The notes: a model not told the origin generated them from the sequence alone. DNA of 64,000 bases from Arthrobacter sp. EpRS71 (GCF_001512285.1 NZ_LNUV01000006.1:272058-336057); one strand, 5' to 3'. Shown: positions 14,829 to 23,499, counted from the first letter of the stretch. Translations and numbers: made by a program.

Positions 14829-14874
14829 CCACAGGCTGTGGGTTAAGTATATGTATACGTGCGCGAAATGTCCG
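14829..14874 (-). promoter_or_regulatory. Promoter and operator of the Panacea/GNAT pair
   Basis: On the minus strand a -35 box CGGACA (14869-14874) and a -10 box TATACT (14846-14851) are 17 bp apart. Just downstream, where transcription should begin, lies the dyad CCACAG-G-CTGTGG (14829-14841). Dyads at the start site are typical of autoregulated toxin-antitoxin operons. Confidence 0.65.
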
Positions 14875-14974
14875 AATTGTGGGTATTTCTACGCATGCGT
14901 GGGTTGATTTGGGCATGCACAGGTGGGAGGGGGCCTATTGTGCGCTCCATTGGGCACTCAAGTGTCCATTGACA

Positions 14975-16111
14975 TCAGTCCAGCGAGTCGGCCGCGTTGG
15001 CGTCGGCATCAATCCTGAGGTGCCCATAGGTGCCCACGGTAGTCGTGATGGACTCGTGGCCTAACCTCTCCTGTATGACGACCAGATCAACGCCTTGCTC
15101 GATCAGCATTGATGCATGAGTGTGCCGGAGGTCGTGCGGGGTTGGTCGGGCGTGCAGACGCCGTTTCTGGCCACTGGACTCATCCATCAGCATTTCAACG
15201 GCAGGGTTCCACACCTTGCGTCCAAAGTACGAGCTTGTGATGTGCGTCCCGGTTGAGGGCACGGTGAAAATGAGTTCGTCGTCTGCGATATTTTGGAGCC
15301 ACGGCTCGAAGCGTTCTGCGGCCTTCGCGCCCAACGTAATGGTCCGGGTGCCCTTTTGGGTCTTCGGCGCCCCGAGGGGCTGGCCGGCGCCGCGGCCGGC
15401 ATGCCTCTTCCAGGCTTCGCGGACATTGATTTGCACGCGACCCCTGTAACGCCGAACGTGACGGCCGTGGAGCGCTGTCACTTCACCGAAACGCAGTCCG
15501 GTATAGGCAACGAGGTCAACCATGCGTTTGTAGGACTCCGAGGGCATCGCTTCTATGAGAGCCTCGATCTCAGCCCTGGTCATGAATACAGGATCCTTTG
15601 TCCGCTTCGTGGACTTGGGGGTCCGGATGCCCTCTGCGACGTTGGATGTTACGAATGGTGCCGCTGCTTTTAGTTCCGTGCGCAACGTGGCGGACAGCAG
15701 AGCATGAACGTTCTTCTTCGTCTTGGGGGCTCGGTCGATGCCGTCAAACCAGTTTCGGACATGGCTAACTGTCAGCTGGTCAATGGGTAGAGAGCCGATC
15801 CCAGACGCCGGGAAGTAGATGGGGATCATGCCCCGATATGTGCCCTTGGTGCCTGGTTCAACGTCTCCGCCGAGCTGGTCGATGTGGGAGGCGATGGCCT
15901 GGGCGACTGTCGGCGCCTCAGATTTGGTTTTCCCCTTGGCTTGGTTCGCCAGGCTGAAGCTGTTGCTGTTCGCATCAAGAAACGCCTTTAGGTCTTTGGC
16001 CTTGTCGAAGTCGTAAAAAACCCTTGACTCGATACCCGTTTCGGGGTCCCTCCAAGTGACCGTGTACGAAACTCGGCCCTTCGCAAGCTGTTTCGTTCTG
16101 ATGCTGGCCAC
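14975..16111 (-). CDS. int: Phage tyrosine recombinase (integrase)
   Basis: About 378 residues from a GTG at 16111 preceded by TAGGGG; an ATG at 16159 would add 16 residues. The N-terminal strand (ASIRTKQLAKGRVSYTVTWR) is the arm-type DNA-binding start common in actinophage integrases. A SAM-like core-binding domain follows, then the catalytic domain with Arg in TGLRFGE, HDLRHTHASM, LGH and the nucleophile Tyr in TVGTYGHL. It lies beside the 3' end of tRNA-Ser, the likely attachment site. Confidence 0.93.
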   Translation of the reverse strand: MASIRTKQLAKGRVSYTVTWRDPETGIESRVFYDFDKAKDLKAFLDANSNSFSLANQAKGKTKSEAPTVAQAIASHIDQLGGDVEPGTKGTYRGMIPIYFPASGIGSLPIDQLTVSHVRNWFDGIDRAPKTKKNVHALLSATLRTELKAAAPFVTSNVAEGIRTPKSTKRTKDPVFMTRAEIEALIEAMPSESYKRMVDLVAYTGLRFGEVTALHGRHVRRYRGRVQINVREAWKRHAGRGAGQPLGAPKTQKGTRTITLGAKAAERFEPWLQNIADDELIFTVPSTGTHITSSYFGRKVWNPAVEMLMDESSGQKRRLHARPTPHDLRHTHASMLIEQGVDLVVIQERLGHESITTTVGTYGHLRIDADANAADSLD

Positions 16112-16177
16112 TTCTGCCCCTAACGTCTCGGCTAACAAATTCGGGGTTTGGGCCAACACGCCCGATTCTGGATAGAG

Positions 16178-16210
16178 AAAAACCCCGTAGATACTGCGAT
16201 CTACGGGGTT
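16178..16210 (-). terminator. Terminator of tRNA-Ser
   Basis: A perfect 12-bp stem, AACCCCGTAGAT, around 6 bases is followed on the minus strand by TTTTTC. It lies just 3' of tRNA-Ser and separates that transcript from the prophage integrase gene. Confidence 0.85.
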
Positions 16211-16240
16211 ACTCTACGCGGTGACGGTGGGATTTGAACC
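16178..16240. other. Probable prophage attachment region at tRNA-Ser
   Basis: The integrase gene ends its promoter region at the 3' side of tRNA-Ser (T-arm to terminator). Integrases of this class usually recombine within tRNA 3' ends, so one prophage end should lie here. The other end, with the matching repeat, is outside the window, so the core cannot be set. Confidence 0.4.
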
Positions 16241-16305
16241 CACGTTGGCTTTTACACCAAACAACATTTCGAGTGTTGCACCTTCGGCCGCTCGGACACG
16301 TCACC
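16219..16305 (-). tRNA. tRNA-Ser (CGA)
   Basis: 87 nt. The acceptor arm GGTGACG pairs with CGTCACC, discriminator G. The anticodon loop is CTCGAAA within stem CAACA/TGTTG, giving CGA. The long variable arm and GGTTCAAATCC T-arm are typical of class II serine tRNA. CCA is not encoded. Confidence 0.95.
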
Positions 16306-16442
16306 AACTGAAATAGGCTACCCGAGATTGGCCCGGTTCCCAAAAACGAGCCCCTCTGCACCAACCCAAAAAGCGGGCGGCGGACCCATCAATCTACGCC
16401 AACTTCCGTCCACAGGTCCGCACCGATAGATTCGTAAGCATC

Positions 16443-17450
16443 ATGACGATTTCGCAGGAACACGAACAAGAACACGAAGCCCACGCCTACTGGGTAACCG
16501 AGACGGGCGACGGTGAACTGCGCTCCGAGACCATCGCCAAACCCCAAGAAGGCGAAGCCCTCGTCAGGACCCTGTACTCAGGCGTCAGCCGGGGCACGGA
16601 GCGCGTGGTCCACGAAGGCCGCGTCCCGGAGCGGGTAGCTGACCTGATGCAGGCCCCGCACCAGGAAGGCGACTTCCCGGGCCCGGTGAAGTACGGCTAC
16701 CTGAACGTCGGGATTGTGGAAGAAGGACCGGAGGAATGGCGGGGGAAAACGGTCTTCACCTTGCACCCACACCAGGACCTCTACGTCATCCCTACAGACC
16801 AACTGACAGCCATCCCCGATGAAGTCCCTGCGAAACGTGCCGTTCTCACGGGCATCGTTGAGGTGGCCATTAATGCGCTGTGGGAAGCCGGACCGAGGCT
16901 GGGAGATCGTGTCGCCGTCGTCGGTGGTGGTTTGGTGGGTGGCGTCTTGGCGACGCTCCTGCGGAAGTATCCGTTGGGCCGCCTGCAGTTGGTGGATGCG
17001 GATCCGGAGAAGCGGAAGCTGGCAGAAACCATCAACGTCGACTTCGTCGAACCAGAGAATGCAAAAAGCGACAACGACATCGTCTTCCATTGCTCTGCCT
17101 CCAACGAGGGTCTCAAGCTGAGCCTGCAACTGGCCGGCGACGATTCCGACGTGATCGAACTTTCCTGGTTCGCGGACAAGGAAGTCACCCTGCCGCTCGG
17201 GGAGGATTTCCACGCCAGACGGCTCAACATCCGCTCTAGCCAAGTGGGCGCTGTCGCCCTCCCACGCAGGCACCGGCGAACGAACGCCCAGCGCCTTGAG
17301 CAGGCGGCCATCGAGCTGAAGGATCCGCTCTTCGACACCTTCCTCACCAGTGAATGCTTGTTCCGGAACCTGCCCACAACACTGACAAAATTGTTCGAGC
17401 GGCCTGGCGGTTTCTGCCACGTGGTCGCCTACCCCCAGCCGGAGGATTAA
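16443..17450 (+). CDS. MDR-superfamily zinc-type dehydrogenase-like protein
   Basis: 335 residues. A GroES-like N-terminal domain (EGEALVRTLYSGVSRGTERVV) precedes a Rossmann domain with GDRVAVVGGGLVGGVLATLL (about residues 155-174) for NAD(P). The usual zinc ligands (GHE and the structural four-Cys lobe) are not visible, so it may be a zinc-free member. It is followed after 3 bp by a pterin-synthase-like gene and then a glycosyltransferase. That trio, one operon, is seen in several actinobacteria, where the product is unclear. Substrate unknown. Confidence 0.8.
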   Translation: MTISQEHEQEHEAHAYWVTETGDGELRSETIAKPQEGEALVRTLYSGVSRGTERVVHEGRVPERVADLMQAPHQEGDFPGPVKYGYLNVGIVEEGPEEWRGKTVFTLHPHQDLYVIPTDQLTAIPDEVPAKRAVLTGIVEVAINALWEAGPRLGDRVAVVGGGLVGGVLATLLRKYPLGRLQLVDADPEKRKLAETINVDFVEPENAKSDNDIVFHCSASNEGLKLSLQLAGDDSDVIELSWFADKEVTLPLGEDFHARRLNIRSSQVGAVALPRRHRRTNAQRLEQAAIELKDPLFDTFLTSECLFRNLPTTLTKLFERPGGFCHVVAYPQPED

Positions 17451-17453
17451 TAC

Positions 17454-17852
17454 ATGTTCAGCCTGACCGTCCGACGCCACTTCATGATCGCCCACAGCCT
17501 TCCCCGCGAAGCTTTCGGCCCGGCACAGGGCCTGCACGGCGCCACGTTCGTGGCCGAGGTCACCTTCCGCCGGCCCAATGTTAACGACGACGCGATCGTC
17601 CTGGACATCGGCGCCGCCGGCGGCATTCTTGAGGAGGTGCTCGCCGACCTGAACTACAAGAACCTGGACGAGCACCCCGCCTTCAAGGGCAAACTCTCCA
17701 CCACGGAGGCGCTCGCGAAGCACATTGCCGACGCCATGGCTGCCCACATCCAGGACACCGCGGATGGTCCGGCCCTCACCGGCATTGACGTGGTCCTCCG
17801 CGAAAACCCTGACGCTTGGGCAGGCTATTCGCTGGAGCTCCCGGTCAAGTAA
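17454..17852 (+). CDS. 6-carboxy/pyruvoyl-tetrahydropterin synthase-like protein
   Basis: 132 residues, the usual length for the PTPS/QueD fold (LTVRRHFMIAHSLP; LHGATFVAEVTF; VLDIGAAGGILEEVLADLNY). QueD enzymes turn 7,8-dihydroneopterin triphosphate into carboxytetrahydropterin using three zinc-bound His and a catalytic Cys. Here His14 and His28 are present, but the HGH motif reads HGA (Ala30) and the Cys before it is absent. It therefore probably does not catalyse the QueD reaction as such. It lies between an MDR dehydrogenase and a glycosyltransferase gene. Confidence 0.82.
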   Translation: MFSLTVRRHFMIAHSLPREAFGPAQGLHGATFVAEVTFRRPNVNDDAIVLDIGAAGGILEEVLADLNYKNLDEHPAFKGKLSTTEALAKHIADAMAAHIQDTADGPALTGIDVVLRENPDAWAGYSLELPVK

Positions 17853-17864
17853 CCCGGTAAGTAA

Positions 17865-18869
17865 GTGCGCATCCGCTTCCTGGTCCCGGGGAACGTCCGG
17901 CACGGCTCCGGCGGCAACAAGTACAACGCCAAGCTCGCCGGGCACCTGTCCGCTTTGGGCGTCGACGTTGAAACAGTAACGGTCGACGGCGACTGGCCGG
18001 TTGGCAGCCTCGCGGACCGGCAGCGCTTCGCTGACATGCTCGACGGCGGCACACCAGTGATTGCCGATGGGCTGGTAGCGAGTGGGGCTCCGGACGAGAT
18101 CTCCGGTGCGATCAACGCCGGAACCCAGGTGTGGATACTGTCCCACATGGCGTTGGCGGACCACCCCGATCTTGAGGCCAAGGCGTTGGCTGCCGCCACG
18201 GGAATCATCTGCCCCAGCGCCCATGCAGCGGCTGAGCTCGAGACGAGGCATGGGACGCAGAGGATGGTCATCGCCGCGCCCGGGGCCGACAAGGCAGACG
18301 TCGCCGAGGGATCGCAACCACCGCATATAGTCGCCGTCGCGGCGTTGCTTCCCAACAAGAGCCAACTCGAACTCGTGGAGTGCCTGGCCACCCTGCAGGA
18401 CGTGGAATGGTCCGCAGCACTCATCGGTTCGGAGAACGCTGACGCGAGGTATGCAGCCGAGGTGAGGGCCGCCGTCGAGCATTACGGACTGGAGAACCGC
18501 ATCAAGGTAACGGGAGAACTGACCGGCGAGGCGCTCCACGGGGAATGGCATAAAGCGGACCTCAGCGTCCTTCTCTCGCGCTCCGAGAGTTTCGGCATGG
18601 TGGTCACGGAGTCGTTGGCTCATTGCGTCCCGGTGCTCGTGCGGCAGGGGACCGGTGCTGTGGAAGCCCTCGGCCACACAGAGGCCGGCGCCGCGCTGGA
18701 CCTCACGCAGGAAGGCACCCTGACCACCACGCTAAGGACCTGGCTCACCGATCCAGCCCTCCAGGACGCCTGGCGCAGCAACGCCCTCCGAGCCCGCGAA
18801 CACCTCAGCGGCTGGGACACCACGGCCGCCACTGTCCTGAAGGCCCTGGCCACACCGGACGCAGGCTAA
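17865..18869 (+). CDS. GT4-type glycosyltransferase
   Basis: 334 residues from a GTG at 17865. GT-B fold: an N-terminal Rossmann half (IRFLVPGNVRHGSGGNKYNA), then PHIVAVAALLPNKSQLELVE opening the C-terminal half, and the EX7E nucleotide-sugar motif ESFGMVVTE near residue 245. It is the last gene of the three-gene operon and likely transfers a sugar to a small molecule or lipid. Donor and acceptor are not shown. Its stop overlaps, on the other strand, the end of the lipoprotein gene. Confidence 0.85.
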   Translation: MRIRFLVPGNVRHGSGGNKYNAKLAGHLSALGVDVETVTVDGDWPVGSLADRQRFADMLDGGTPVIADGLVASGAPDEISGAINAGTQVWILSHMALADHPDLEAKALAAATGIICPSAHAAAELETRHGTQRMVIAAPGADKADVAEGSQPPHIVAVAALLPNKSQLELVECLATLQDVEWSAALIGSENADARYAAEVRAAVEHYGLENRIKVTGELTGEALHGEWHKADLSVLLSRSESFGMVVTESLAHCVPVLVRQGTGAVEALGHTEAGAALDLTQEGTLTTTLRTWLTDPALQDAWRSNALRAREHLSGWDTTAATVLKALATPDAG

Positions 18870-19264
18870 ACCACAAAGTTTGCTGTAGCAGTAGTCGAGC
18901 AGGCAGAAGGATCGAACGGAGGATCCCACTCCAGCTCGTCCGTTGTCTTAGCCAGGGGCGTGGAGGAGCCCGTGAGGTAGACCGTTACTTCCATGGTTTT
19001 TGTGCCGTGGGCAATCCATAGGGGGTTGTCGGCCACCGCGGCGTGGCGCTTGGTGTCAGTGTCCGGGGTGTACACGCACGATTCCTGACCCGGACAGTTG
19101 ACGGTGTACTCCAGGTTTTCCCACGACGTGCCGAGCCGGGAAAAATCCATACTCACGTCAGTGCGGCGAAGCATCGAGTCACAAGCTTGCTGTCCGCATC
19201 CCGTCAACGTGCCGGCGACCACCACGCCAGCAAGACAAAGTGCCCCCCACGATTTTTCGAGCAT
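18866..19264 (-). CDS. Putative lipoprotein, 132 aa
   Basis: The start at 19264 gives a signal peptide (SWGALCLAGVVVAGTLTGC) with lipobox LTGC, so Cys26 should be lipid-modified. The mature part has paired cysteines (ACDSM; CPGQESC) and looks beta-rich. A longer frame to 19378 runs into the remains of a VOC gene and is rejected. Exported, cell-surface protein of unknown role. Confidence 0.75.
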   Translation of the reverse strand: MLEKSWGALCLAGVVVAGTLTGCGQQACDSMLRRTDVSMDFSRLGTSWENLEYTVNCPGQESCVYTPDTDTKRHAAVADNPLWIAHGTKTMEVTVYLTGSSTPLAKTTDELEWDPPFDPSACSTTATANFVV

Positions 19265-19311
19265 GGGCCAGTCTAAGCTCAGCCGCCGGCCGCGTGGGCA
19301 AAACGGTCGGA

Positions 19312-19614
19312 ACCAGCCCGAACCGTCCGGCCGCGTGATGGCCTCGAGAAAATGCCCGTCAGGATCACAGAAGTACATTCCACGGCCGCCGTCATTGTGC
19401 TTGAACTGCCGCGCGCGGGAACGGGCAGGTGTAATGCTGTGGCGCGATCGCCCCTGCCGACTCCAGGAAGTCCAGGGTGCCCCCGTTGTCCAACGGCACG
19501 GTGACGAACGCCCACATGGCTTGCGGCTTCGGAAACCCCAAGATGCGGGCCAGGAATTCGGCGGAACGTGTTTGTCCGTGGGGTAACGATGGTGTGGTTG
19601 AACGAGACTGACAT
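19312..19614 (-). pseudogene. Decayed VOC/glyoxalase-family gene
   Basis: Three frames hold pieces of one VOC protein. The ATG at 19614 starts MSVSFNHTIV. After a shift near codon 12 the match continues as SAEFLARILGFPKPQAMWAF and PLDNGGTLDFLESAG. After a second break, with about 25-30 residues of the usual family length missing, it resumes as KHNDGGRGMYFCDPDGHFLE. No single frame encodes the full fold. Sequencing error cannot explain the missing segment. Confidence 0.8.
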
Positions 19615-19637
19615 GGATTGCTCCCTGTAAGAATGGG

Positions 19638-20171
19638 TCAGGCCGGGCGCTGCTCTCCTCCAGGCACCCGGTGCGTTGCGAAAAAGTCCTTCAGCAAGGC
19701 TGCGCATTCTTCCTCGCGAACCCCGGCGTACACCTCCACCCAGTGGTTGAGGCGGCGCTCGCGGAGGATATCGAACACTGAGCCCACCGCACCTGCCTTC
19801 TCATCCCACGCACCAAAAACAACGCGGGGAATCCGGGCCAGGACAATGGCCCCGGCGCACATGGCGCAGGGCTCAAGGGTGACCACCAGGGTGCAGTCCT
19901 GAAGCCGCCAGCCGTCATTGCAGGCACCGGAATCCTGAGCGCGCTGACGCAACGAAGCAGCGGCCTGGCGAATCGCCACAACCTCGGCGTGGGCGGTCGG
20001 GTCCCCGTGCGCTTCCCGTTCGTTGCGTCCGGAACCCAGCACGCCGCCGTCGGGCCCCAACACCACGGCACCAATGGGGACGTCGTCAGTTTTCAACGCC
20101 AACCGGGCTTCGTTCAGGGCAAGGCCCATCCAGGCCATGTGGTCTGCGTGATACGGCTCGGTGGCGCTCAT
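19638..20171 (-). CDS. tadA: tRNA(adenine-34) deaminase
   Basis: 177 residues. The zinc-dependent deaminase core has HAE (in PTAHAEVVAI) and PCAMC (in LEPCAMCAGAIV), the signature of TadA. It converts A34 to inosine in tRNA-Arg(ACG), and such a tRNA gene lies at 59323-59396. The start is ATG at 20171, close to the divergent upp gene at 20194. Confidence 0.95.
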   Translation of the reverse strand: MSATEPYHADHMAWMGLALNEARLALKTDDVPIGAVVLGPDGGVLGSGRNEREAHGDPTAHAEVVAIRQAAASLRQRAQDSGACNDGWRLQDCTLVVTLEPCAMCAGAIVLARIPRVVFGAWDEKAGAVGSVFDILRERRLNHWVEVYAGVREEECAALLKDFFATHRVPGGEQRPA

Positions 20172-20193
20172 GTCTCAATGATAGTTTTGGGGG

Positions 20194-20829
20194 ATGCGCA
20201 CACTCGTCGTGGACCACCCGCTGGTCGCTCACAAGCTCACCGTTCTGCGGGATAAGAACACCCCTTCACCGGTCTTCCGGCAACTCACTGAAGAACTCGT
20301 CACCCTCCTGGCCTATGAAGCCACCCGCGAGGTCAAGACGCAGCCAGTAGAGATCGAAACCCCCGTCACCACCACCATTGGCACGGCCTTCACCAAGCCC
20401 ACTCCGCTGGTGGTCCCCATCCTGCGCGCGGGCCTTGGCATGCTGGAGGGCATGACCAAGCTGGTCCCCACTGCCGAGGTCGGCTTCCTGGGCATGGCCC
20501 GCGACGAAGAAACGCTGGACATCATCACCTACGCCGAGCGCCTCCCCGAGGACCTCACCGGCCGCCAGATCTTCGTCCTTGACCCCATGCTCGCTACTGG
20601 TGGCACCCTGCGCGAGGCCATCAAGTTCCTCTTCAAGCGTGGCGCCTCGGACGTGACGTGCATCTGCCTGCTGGCCGCTCCGGAGGGATTGTCCAAGCTG
20701 GAGGAAGAGCTTTCCGACGCCAACGTGAAGATCGTCCTGGCCTCGATTGACGAGAAGCTCAACGAGAAGTCGTACATCGTGCCTGGCCTGGGCGACGCCG
20801 GAGACCGCCTCTACGGCGTAGCGGGTTAA
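20194..20829 (+). CDS. upp: Uracil phosphoribosyltransferase
   Basis: 211 residues, the standard length. It makes UMP from uracil and PRPP. Visible motifs are [14 protein letters not shown] (uracil-side loop) and the PRPP loop [17 protein letters not shown]. The C-terminal [11 protein letters not shown] is the conserved uracil-binding end. It diverges from tadA across 22 bp. Confidence 0.97.
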   Translation: MRTLVVDHPLVAHKLTVLRDKNTPSPVFRQLTEELVTLLAYEATREVKTQPVEIETPVTTTIGTAFTKPTPLVVPILRAGLGMLEGMTKLVPTAEVGFLGMARDEETLDIITYAERLPEDLTGRQIFVLDPMLATGGTLREAIKFLFKRGASDVTCICLLAAPEGLSKLEEELSDANVKIVLASIDEKLNEKSYIVPGLGDAGDRLYGVAG

Positions 20830-20875
20830 GAAAGCCCCCTACCGGTTTTCATCGGGCTTCGTTAGCCTGTGGCGC

Positions 20876-21253
20876 ATGGACTGGAAACTTGAACTGGTGT
20901 TTGTCCCTGTCTCCGACGTCGACCGTGCGAAGGATTTCTACGTCAACAAGGTTGGTTTCAACGCCGATTTCGATGAGCGTCCCATGGACGGCATCCGCTT
21001 CGTGCAGCTGACACCTCCGGGCTCGGCGTGTTCCATCGCTATAGGTGAGGGTCTCACTGACGCCCCTCCGGGGTCGGCTCCCAACCTCCAAGTGGTGGTG
21101 GCGGACATCAACAAGGCGCACGAGCACCTCAAGTTCAACGGCGTGGACGTCAGCGAGATCGACGTCCAGGATTGGGGTCACTTCGTCTATTTCGCGGACC
21201 CTGACGGCAATAAATGGGCGGTGCAGTACCTGCCGCAGCGGCCCAACGGCTAA
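20876..21253 (+). CDS. VOC-family (glyoxalase-like) protein
   Basis: 125 residues with paired beta-alpha-beta-beta-beta units: LVFVPVSDVDRAKDFYVNKV at the start and HFVYFADPDGNKWAVQ at the end. The family uses divalent metal for isomerase, lyase or dioxygenase chemistry, or binds drugs. The substrate cannot be told. Its end pattern (FADPDGN) is the intact counterpart of the decayed VOC gene nearby. Confidence 0.85.
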   Translation: MDWKLELVFVPVSDVDRAKDFYVNKVGFNADFDERPMDGIRFVQLTPPGSACSIAIGEGLTDAPPGSAPNLQVVVADINKAHEHLKFNGVDVSEIDVQDWGHFVYFADPDGNKWAVQYLPQRPNG

Positions 21254-21298
21254 GTCACACTTCGGCGCCACCCCAGGAGCGTGCGGCAGGATGGAACC

Positions 21299-22015
21299 AT
21301 GAGCCATCCTGCCGATCCTGCCGCCCACACTGAACCCGCCTCCCAATCCACAGTGCTGACCGTCCGTGCCGTTCTCTTCGACATGGACGGCACTCTGGTG
21401 GATTCGACGGCGATCGTTGAGCAAGTGTGGCTCGAGTTCAGCCAGCGGTACGGCCTGGATTTCGACGAGATCCTGCGTACGTCCCACGGCGTCCAGGCGG
21501 GGGATACTGTTCGCCGGTACGCCCCTGCCGGTTCAGACTTTGAAGCCCTCACCGCTGAGCTCGGCCAGATGGAGCGTTCCCGGACCGATGGGGTGATCGC
21601 CCTCCCCGGGGCAGAGGCCCTGCTGGCGGCACTTCCTGATGAGGCCATCGCCTTGGTCACCTCCGCGGACCGGATTCTTGCCGAGATCCGCATGCAGGCG
21701 GCGGGGCTCGCCATGCCATCCACCGCGGTCACCGCCGAGTCGGTCACCCGGGGAAAGCCGCACCCGGAGGGCTATCTGAAGGCGGCGGCGCTCCTGGGAG
21801 CCGACCCTGCCGACGTCGTGGTTTTCGAAGACGCACCCGCAGGCATTGCTGCAGCCCGTGCCGCGGGGATGCGGACCGTTGTGGTGGGCAAGGCCGCTGC
21901 CACGCACAATGCGGAACTGGAGCCGGGGATGTGGCAGATCCCGGATTACTCGGCAGTGACGGTCACCGCAGTGAAGGACGACGACGGCGGGCACCTCCTG
22001 ACGCTCACCCTCTAG
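21299..22015 (+). CDS. HAD-superfamily sugar-phosphatase-like hydrolase
   Basis: About 238 residues. Motif I is LFDMDGTLVDS (nucleophile Asp), motif II is VTSADR, and the third part has GKPHPEGYLKAAALL and VFEDAPAGIAAARAAGM. This is the beta-phosphoglucomutase/sugar phosphatase subgroup with a helical cap domain. It removes phosphate from a small sugar phosphate or moves it. A GTG 18 bp earlier is possible. Confidence 0.85.
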   Translation: MSHPADPAAHTEPASQSTVLTVRAVLFDMDGTLVDSTAIVEQVWLEFSQRYGLDFDEILRTSHGVQAGDTVRRYAPAGSDFEALTAELGQMERSRTDGVIALPGAEALLAALPDEAIALVTSADRILAEIRMQAAGLAMPSTAVTAESVTRGKPHPEGYLKAAALLGADPADVVVFEDAPAGIAAARAAGMRTVVVGKAAATHNAELEPGMWQIPDYSAVTVTAVKDDDGGHLLTLTL

Positions 22016-22107
22016 TTGCGCTGGGCTGCTGAGGCAACGCGTCGCCCACTTTCTTCCCAACCCATTTCAGGCTGTTCCAAGCGCTGAACCGGGCGTAGGC
22101 TGTGCGC

Positions 22108-23499
22108 ATGTCTGCGATGCCGGAGGCGTACGGTGCTGCATTGGAGCGGGCCATGGTCCACGCCGGTGATTGGCTGGCGTCTGTTCCCACACGTTCCGTC
22201 CGCCCTTCCACTGACGCCGACCAGGTAGCCGGGAGCATCCTGGCGCGTCTCCCCGACGGGGCCACTGATGCGGCAGAAGTAGTTGATGAGCTCGCCGCAC
22301 TTGCTGAACCCGGACTCATGGCGATCCAGTCCGGGCGATTCTTTGGGTGGGTCATGGGCGGAACTCTGCCCGCTGCCATGGCCGCCGATTGGCTGGTCTC
22401 CGCGTGGGACCAGAACACGGGGCTCAGGTTTGCCACTCCTGCGGCGGCAGCCATCGAGGAATCTGCCGCTGCCTGGCTCCTGGACCTTCTCCACCTGCCC
22501 TCAACAGCCGACGTCGGATTTACCACGGGCGCCACCACAGCTAATTTCGTGGGGCTCGCGGCGGGGCGCCAGTACCTGATGGACGAGGCAGGCTGGGACC
22601 TCCAGGCCCTCGGCCTCAGTGGCGCGCCGCGCATCACAACCTTCGCGGGCCGGGAACGGCACGCCGCAGTGGATCTGGCGTTGCGATACCTCGGCTTGGG
22701 CGCATGCGTTCCGGTAGATGCCGACGACGAAGGCCGGATCTTCCCCGATGCCCTGGCCCAGGCGATGGATGAGCAACCCGGCCCATCGTTGGTTTGCCTG
22801 CAAGCGGGCAACCTCCACTCGGGGGCCTTTGACCCCATGGCGGAAGCCATAGCTGTGGCCCATGATCGTGGAGCGTGGGTCCATGTGGACGGCGCCTTTG
22901 GTTTGTGGGCTGCTGTGAGCCCGACGCTGCGTGCCCGGTTGGCCGGTGTGGAGGATGCCGATTCGTGGGCAACGGACGCGCATAAAACCCTCAACGTCCC
23001 CTACGACTGTGGCCTGGCGATCGTCGCGCGCCCGGAAGCCTTGCGGCGCGCCTTCAGCGTGCACACGAGTTATCTCATTGCCACGGATGCCGGACCGGGG
23101 GATCCTTTCGAGAAGGTCCCGGAAATGTCGCGCCGTGCCCGTGGCATTCCAGTGTGGGCCGCACTCAGGCAACTGGGCCGGGACGGCGTGATCTCCATGG
23201 TGGACCGCCTGGCGGCAAACGCCCGGGCCTTGGCTGAAGGGCTGTCCGCGATCCCTGGCGTGGAGGTGCTCAACGACGTCGTGTTCACGCAGGTTTCGGT
23301 GAGCTTCGGCAGCGACGATCGCACGCACCGTGTCACCCAGCGCCTCATGGCGGAGGGGGCTGTGTGGATGTCCGGTTCGTCGTGGCGCGGCCGGGAAATC
23401 CTGCGGATCTCGGTGAGCAACTGGACCACTGATGCCGGCGATGTCGCCGCGTCCATTGCAGCGGTCCGTGGTGCGGTGAAGGCCGAACCGGAGGCGTAG
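22108..23499 (+). CDS. PLP-dependent amino-acid decarboxylase (group II)
   Basis: About 463 residues. The PLP lysine is in SWATDAHKTLNVPYDCG. Upstream are FTTGATTANFVGLAAGR (phosphate grip) and HVDGAFGLWAAV with the conserved Asp. This fold includes aromatic-L-amino-acid, glutamate and diaminobutyrate decarboxylases. The substrate loop does not decide between them. The stretch GRFFGWVMGGTLPAA matches family members annotated as aromatic or aspartate-type decarboxylases. A GTG at 22102 is the alternative start. Confidence 0.85.
   Translation: MSAMPEAYGAALERAMVHAGDWLASVPTRSVRPSTDADQVAGSILARLPDGATDAAEVVDELAALAEPGLMAIQSGRFFGWVMGGTLPAAMAADWLVSAWDQNTGLRFATPAAAAIEESAAAWLLDLLHLPSTADVGFTTGATTANFVGLAAGRQYLMDEAGWDLQALGLSGAPRITTFAGRERHAAVDLALRYLGLGACVPVDADDEGRIFPDALAQAMDEQPGPSLVCLQAGNLHSGAFDPMAEAIAVAHDRGAWVHVDGAFGLWAAVSPTLRARLAGVEDADSWATDAHKTLNVPYDCGLAIVARPEALRRAFSVHTSYLIATDAGPGDPFEKVPEMSRRARGIPVWAALRQLGRDGVISMVDRLAANARALAEGLSAIPGVEVLNDVVFTQVSVSFGSDDRTHRVTQRLMAEGAVWMSGSSWRGREILRISVSNWTTDAGDVAASIAAVRGAVKAEPEA

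Noticed and set aside
16578..18677. 699-codon open frame on the minus strand across three plus-strand genes
   Set aside because: It is antisense to three genes with clear motifs; high GC makes long antisense frames common, and the protein has no domain and odd composition.
22501..23328. 275-codon frame antisense to the PLP decarboxylase
   Set aside because: Antisense shadow without motifs.
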